A DNA stretch of 64,000 nt, taken from CAZQYC01 sp964597495. GTDB lineage: Bacteria > Pseudomonadota > Gammaproteobacteria > Steroidobacterales > Steroidobacteraceae. The notes beneath the pieces are model-generated. The model made no database searches and was not told the DNA's origin. It saw nothing but the letters and a program-made list of their open reading frames with translations. The position numbers and the translations under genes are program-made. How positions within the stretch are numbered: the stretch's first letter is position 1; every line of letters begins with the position of its first letter. The stretch lies in assembly GCA_964597495.1 (NCBI GenBank), contig CAZQYC010000001.1, positions 62,001-126,000 of the forward strand. Direction: 5' to 3'. Positions 61,106-64,000 of the stretch are shown piece by piece.

Positions 61106-61925
61106 TCACCCATTTCCTCCCTGCTCACGCGCGTCATGTGAATCGACCAACCCTCGATAGCCGCCATTCAATAAACGCTGCCCGCGTTGAATTAGTGCGC
61201 GCACGTGAGCGCGCAGCGCGCTATCGGCCGTCCATTCGGCCGCAGCAGTTCCTTCGCCAACTAGTGCAGCCGCAATCTCTCGTTGCGACGCGCCGACGGA
61301 CACGCCATCCAATGCTTGAAGCGAGCGGAAGTGGTAGACAGTAGAGCGAGCTGGTCGATTGAATACCGCGCTCGTTTGGTTCGCTTTCACGCGGCGATAG
61401 AGAGCCGACAATGCGGCGATTACTTGCAGAGACTCGGTTACTCGACCGTTTTCCGGTAGCAAGTAGCCGAATCGCTTTCCGCTTGCGAGATTGTTACCGA
61501 GTCGCACATGAATTGACTCTTGCGCGGTTCGAACGCGTGCGCGGAGACACGCACCATCATGCGTTAAACACTTCCGACCTGGCAGTTGCCACAATTCAAA
61601 CGATTCACAATTTTCAGCGTCGTCTTCCACTGCGGCAATCCGTACCAAGTTCTTTTCGTTGTTGATCCAAATCGGCGTTACGTCGCGGGCATCCGCCTCC
61701 GGGTCGAAGGCGAAATTGCAACCCCCAGCGCGTTTGGAAAACGTCGTCTTGCTTTCGTTGTGATTGCTGGAAGTCTGCTCGATACGCTGGGTTGCGCCGC
61801 AAGTATTCCCACGCGAGCTCGTTTGAACTGAGCTTTAAAAGATACAGATACGCGGCCGTCGGCCGCCAATCGGGCGATGATGAGCTCACAGCGAAATCTC
61901 CGTTCGGTGAGTAAGTCAGTGTCAA
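61106..61925 (-). pseudogene. DUF6499/DUF2285 regulator gene with a frameshift in a G5 run
   Basis: The N-terminal part (61925 leftward) reads PDWRPTAAYLYLLKLSSNEL and AWEYLRRNPAYRADF up to QTRWG in one frame. After the G5 run (C5 on plus strand, 61722-61726) the family continues in another frame as CNFAFDPEADARDV and IWINNEKNLVRIAAVEDDAE, ending with the DUF2285 region (ARSTVYHFRSLQALDGVSVG). Deleting one G gives one uninterrupted frame of 273 codons including stop. The intact family is a transcription regulator-like protein common in these ICEs. It may be a true mutation, a sequencing error or a recoding site. Confidence 0.75.
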
Positions 61926-62047
61926 TCGCCAGAGTTTTCAACTTCTGGCGAATGGTGGCGACAATAAGATAAACGGTGAAGAAATGTGAAAGGGGTTAAC
62001 GCAAAAATCTCAAGGGAGCGACGAATCGCTCCCGCAAGATATCTCCG

Positions 62048-62737
62048 TCATAAGAGTCCGCGTTCGGCAAAAGATTCAACACAACCGTCACCGACAACCA
62101 AATGATCGAGCACCCGAATGTCGACAACGGCCAGTGATTCCTTCAATCGTCGGGTAATCAACTCATCAGCTTGGGACGGTTCTGCAACACCCGACGGGTG
62201 GTTGTGCGCCAGAATCACGGCAGCTGCGTTGTTTGCGAGCGCTTCCTTGACGACTTCGCGCGGATGAACCGTCGCTCCGTCAATCGTTCCGCGAAAAAGT
62301 TCAGAATATTTGATCACGCGATTTCGATTATCGAGATAGATAATCGCAAAGACTTCGTACGGCAGATCGCGTAGCTGCATGCGCAGGTATTCGCGAGTGG
62401 ATCGAGGGTTCGTCAACGTCGGACCGGCCATCATGAGTTCGCCGTAGTGACGTCGCGTCAGCTCGAGCGCTGCCTGAAGATTGGTGAACGCAGCTGCACT
62501 CAATCCGCGTTTCGCGGCAGCGTCGCGGTCCGCTGTCAGCAATGCTCGCAATGATCCAAACTCGACGATCAAACTCGTCGCTAAATCGTGAGGCGAACGC
62601 TTTCCCGTGCTCGGCAATAGCATCGCGACAAGTTCAATGTCTGACAGCTCATTTGCGCCGCAGTTCAAAAGTCGCGTGCGAGCAGTTGCACGATGATATG
62701 AACGCGCCGCTGCCGATGAATTGATATTTTCTGACAT
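62048..62737 (-). CDS. radC: RadC-family JAB domain protein
   Basis: 229 residues from the ATG at 62737 with AGGAG 8 bp upstream. An N-terminal UPF0758 helix-hairpin region (TRLLNCGANELSDIELVAML) precedes the JAMM metalloprotease-like motif ILAHNHPSGVAEPSQADE, intact in its His, His, Ser and Asp positions. RadC proteins are frequent on ICEs and plasmids; their function is unsettled and the old DNA-repair assignment is doubtful. Confidence 0.9.
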   Translation of the reverse strand: MSENINSSAAARSYHRATARTRLLNCGANELSDIELVAMLLPSTGKRSPHDLATSLIVEFGSLRALLTADRDAAAKRGLSAAAFTNLQAALELTRRHYGELMMAGPTLTNPRSTREYLRMQLRDLPYEVFAIIYLDNRNRVIKYSELFRGTIDGATVHPREVVKEALANNAAAVILAHNHPSGVAEPSQADELITRRLKESLAVVDIRVLDHLVVGDGCVESFAERGLL

Positions 62738-63092
62738 GATCGATACTCCTGTTCGGCGGGATTGCCGATGGAGTTCTTCATCCACGTCGCAGCGCAGCTG
62801 TCAGGACTCGCCGCCGCGGCGACTCGGCGAGTAGAGGAACGCGAAGCGTGAGCAACGGAGCGTCTTGACAGCGAGAACGACGTGGTACGGTAATAAGAAA
62901 CAGGCAAGCCCCTCCTCCGGTCCGAAAGCGCTTTAGCGCGCAGATCAGGCGCTGGAAGCCGAATGGGTGAGATCGCTTCGAGCTCAATCGCACGTTGCGT
63001 GCGACGACATAGCCGGTCGCGTCGTTGCGACGCGAGACCCCAATTGAATTTATTGTCGGGAAGAGAGGAGCCAGATCTACGACGATTGGCTG
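62738..63092. other. Non-coding stretch between radC and the GIY-YIG gene
   Basis: About 355 bp with no supported gene. It has a purine-rich segment near 62830-62885, a GCGC-TTTA-GCGC hairpin near 62928, and two adjacent hairpins listed separately. An untranslated RNA or regulatory region is possible. Confidence 0.4.
62988..63035. repeat. Twin perfect hairpins with TTG loops
   Basis: TCGCACG-TTG-CGTGCGA (62988-63004) and TCGCGTCG-TTG-CGACGCGA (63017-63035) are two perfect inverted repeats 12 bp apart with the same 3-base loop. No T-tract follows, so they are not ordinary terminators. Confidence 0.6.
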
Positions 63093-63644
63093 TCAGCGCC
63101 TAAGATTGGCGAAAGGAAGCCGACCATATGAGCGTATGAACGCATCGAGCAGAACCGATTCCAATTTGGATGGCTCTTCCGCACTCAACGTTGGCCGCCA
63201 GTAAACAATTAGATTCTTGGCGTCGGCAAGTTGCCAAATGTAGCGCCCACCCCAATGAGAACAGGGATTACCAAGACCAAATTGCATATAAGAATGGATT
63301 CGTTCACGCAGATTTGATTTCTGTATCGCTCCGCCGGCCTTTCCGATGTATAGCACTCTTGGCTTCGTCATCCAACGTCGCTCAAGCCTTTCAATCAACA
63401 CGGACGGATCACGGCGCTTGAAGTGCCCTCCTGTGCTGTGCTTTAGAAAACGTACTGGCTCGTTACTCTCCCGCGCAACCAAATACACACCGGACGTTTG
63501 CGGAACGGCACCGCACGAAGCCTGCAGGTTGCTTATTGTTTTCGAATCAGAGAAGCCGAGGGCGCGAAAGCTGCTCGGAGATTCAAAGTTCAGGACACTT
63601 CGTGTGTTATGCGGCACGCGCAGTCTGCATGTTAGTAACAGCAT
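63093..63644 (-). CDS. GIY-YIG-like domain protein
   Basis: Up to 183 residues. The segment SGVYLVARE and, about 50 residues later, RVLYIGKAG correspond to the GIY and YIG strands, followed by LRERIHSYMQFGLGNPCSHW (Arg position) and KLESVLLDAFIRSYG (Glu position), so a nuclease-type core seems complete. The true start is unclear: the ATG at 63644 lies inside the integrase end (38-bp overlap) and has no ribosome-binding site. It sits directly behind the integrase gene. GIY-YIG proteins cut DNA, but this one's target is unknown. Confidence 0.65.
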   Translation of the reverse strand: MLLLTCRLRVPHNTRSVLNFESPSSFRALGFSDSKTISNLQASCGAVPQTSGVYLVARESNEPVRFLKHSTGGHFKRRDPSVLIERLERRWMTKPRVLYIGKAGGAIQKSNLRERIHSYMQFGLGNPCSHWGGRYIWQLADAKNLIVYWRPTLSAEEPSKLESVLLDAFIRSYGRLPFANLRR

Positions 63645-64000
63645 TCACTGCCGCTAGCGAATCGAGATGGTCAGCCCAGGCCTGCATCATCTTCTTTCGC
63701 TCGCTCAGTCGTTGCGCCCGATTGTATGCAGCGCGAATCTTGTTTCGTTCCGCATGCGCGAGCTGGAGTTCAATTAAATCGGGATGCCAGCCTTGCTCAT
63801 TTAGAAGCGTCGATGCAAGGGAGCGAAAGCCGTGGCCAGTCATTTCGTCCTTGCTATAACCCAGGCGACGCAAAGCGGTGTTCACAGTATTCTCGCTCAT
63901 CGGACGTGCTGCACTGAGGAGTGATGGGAAGACAAACTCACTGCGTCGAGAGATTGAATGCAACTCACGCAATAGATTCACGGCTTGCTTGGCGAGCGGC
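63607..64000 (-). CDS. int: P4-type tyrosine integrase, 5' part outside window
   Basis: Only the C-terminal 130 or so residues are present. The frame is open to base 64000 (PLAKQAVNLLRELHSISRRS, then EFVFPS). The catalytic part is visible: HGFRSLASTLLNEQGW (HxxR box), the second His in IELQLAHAERNKIRAAYNRA and the nucleophile Tyr in AAYNRAQ. The tail LSERKKMMQAWADHLDSL is typical of P4-like integrases that use tRNA genes. Its N-terminus faces right, so the intact tRNA should be just beyond the window. Confidence 0.88.
   Translation of the reverse strand, partial: PLAKQAVNLLRELHSISRRSEFVFPSLLSAARPMSENTVNTALRRLGYSKDEMTGHGFRSLASTLLNEQGWHPDLIELQLAHAERNKIRAAYNRAQRLSERKKMMQAWADHLDSLAAVNAVTNMQTARAA

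Larger units (their letters stand above)
7639..64000. mobile_element. Integrative and conjugative element (Trb-type), right end outside window
   Basis: A P4-type integrase lies at the right edge and a tRNA 3'-end-like sequence at 7639-7661. Between them are an Xis-like gene, a full Trb mating system, a coupling protein, a DUF3363 relaxase, a TraF-type peptidase, DUF2840, RepA with iterons, an AlpA-like regulator, DUF2285 and RadC, all on the minus strand except the Xis-like gene. This gene set recurs in proteobacterial ICEs. Cargo occupies 8.4-24.5 kb (defence) and 36.7-55.5 kb (stress). The left boundary is inferred; the right boundary should lie beyond base 64000 at an intact tRNA gene. Confidence 0.8.

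Noticed and set aside
1..64000. CRISPR array, rRNA or intact tRNA genes
   Set aside because: No regularly spaced repeat-spacer pattern and no complete tRNA or rRNA was seen; only a tRNA 3'-end-like fragment at 7639.

Overview
The window looks like a proteobacterial chromosome, probably a gammaproteobacterium of the Xanthomonadales/Nevskiales/Steroidobacter type. That placement is low confidence and rests on REP-like intergenic repeats, a sigma-54-controlled HlyD/MacB-type operon and a Trb-type conjugative element. An integrative and conjugative element (ICE) fills it from about 7.64 kb to the right edge, where the integrase gene is cut.

Left flank (1-7.6 kb). A leftward operon encodes an HlyD-type periplasmic adaptor, an ABC ATPase, two FtsX-type permeases and an NtrC-family response regulator (cut at base 1). 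It has a near-consensus -24/-12 promoter and an upstream inverted repeat that fits an enhancer, so the last gene probably regulates the operon. Two REP/MITE-like elements sit between its genes. Next come a YaaC-like gene and a decayed pair of small genes, one broken by a 16-bp tandem duplication. At 7639-7661 is a tRNA 3'-end-like sequence, the likely distal attachment site.

ICE, left part (7.6-24.5 kb): an Xis-like regulator, then an anti-phage island. It holds a Druantia type I set in permuted order (druD-druE-druA-druB-druC, ATGA overlaps at two junctions), a DUF2130 gene fragment, a B-box-like membrane protein and an IetAS-type pair (AAA+ ATPase plus S8 protease).

Conjugation genes (24.6-36.5 kb): a complete Trb mating apparatus in order traG, copG-like, trbB, C, D, E, J, L, F, G, I, DUF2274.

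Stress cargo (36.7-55.5 kb): a heavy-metal MerR regulator with a divergent Cys-rich membrane protein, YnfA, NhaA, a tandem universal stress protein, a P2-type cation ATPase, a Ca2+/cation antiporter, a DUF2062 protein, OtsB, GH15, a membrane-anchored OtsA, MscS, a lone receiver domain, a MarR protein, a winged-helix protein with two DUF5985 membrane proteins, and an orphan nitrate-binding protein. The last has a sigma-54 promoter and a NasT/NasR-like leader with a strong terminator. The theme is ion, osmotic and nutrient stress.

ICE maintenance (56-64 kb): CsrA, a DUF3363 relaxase, a TraF-type S26 peptidase, DUF2840, three iterons beside repA, an AlpA-like regulator, a frameshifted DUF6499/DUF2285 gene, RadC, twin hairpins, a GIY-YIG-like protein and a P4-type integrase. 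No ParA was seen.
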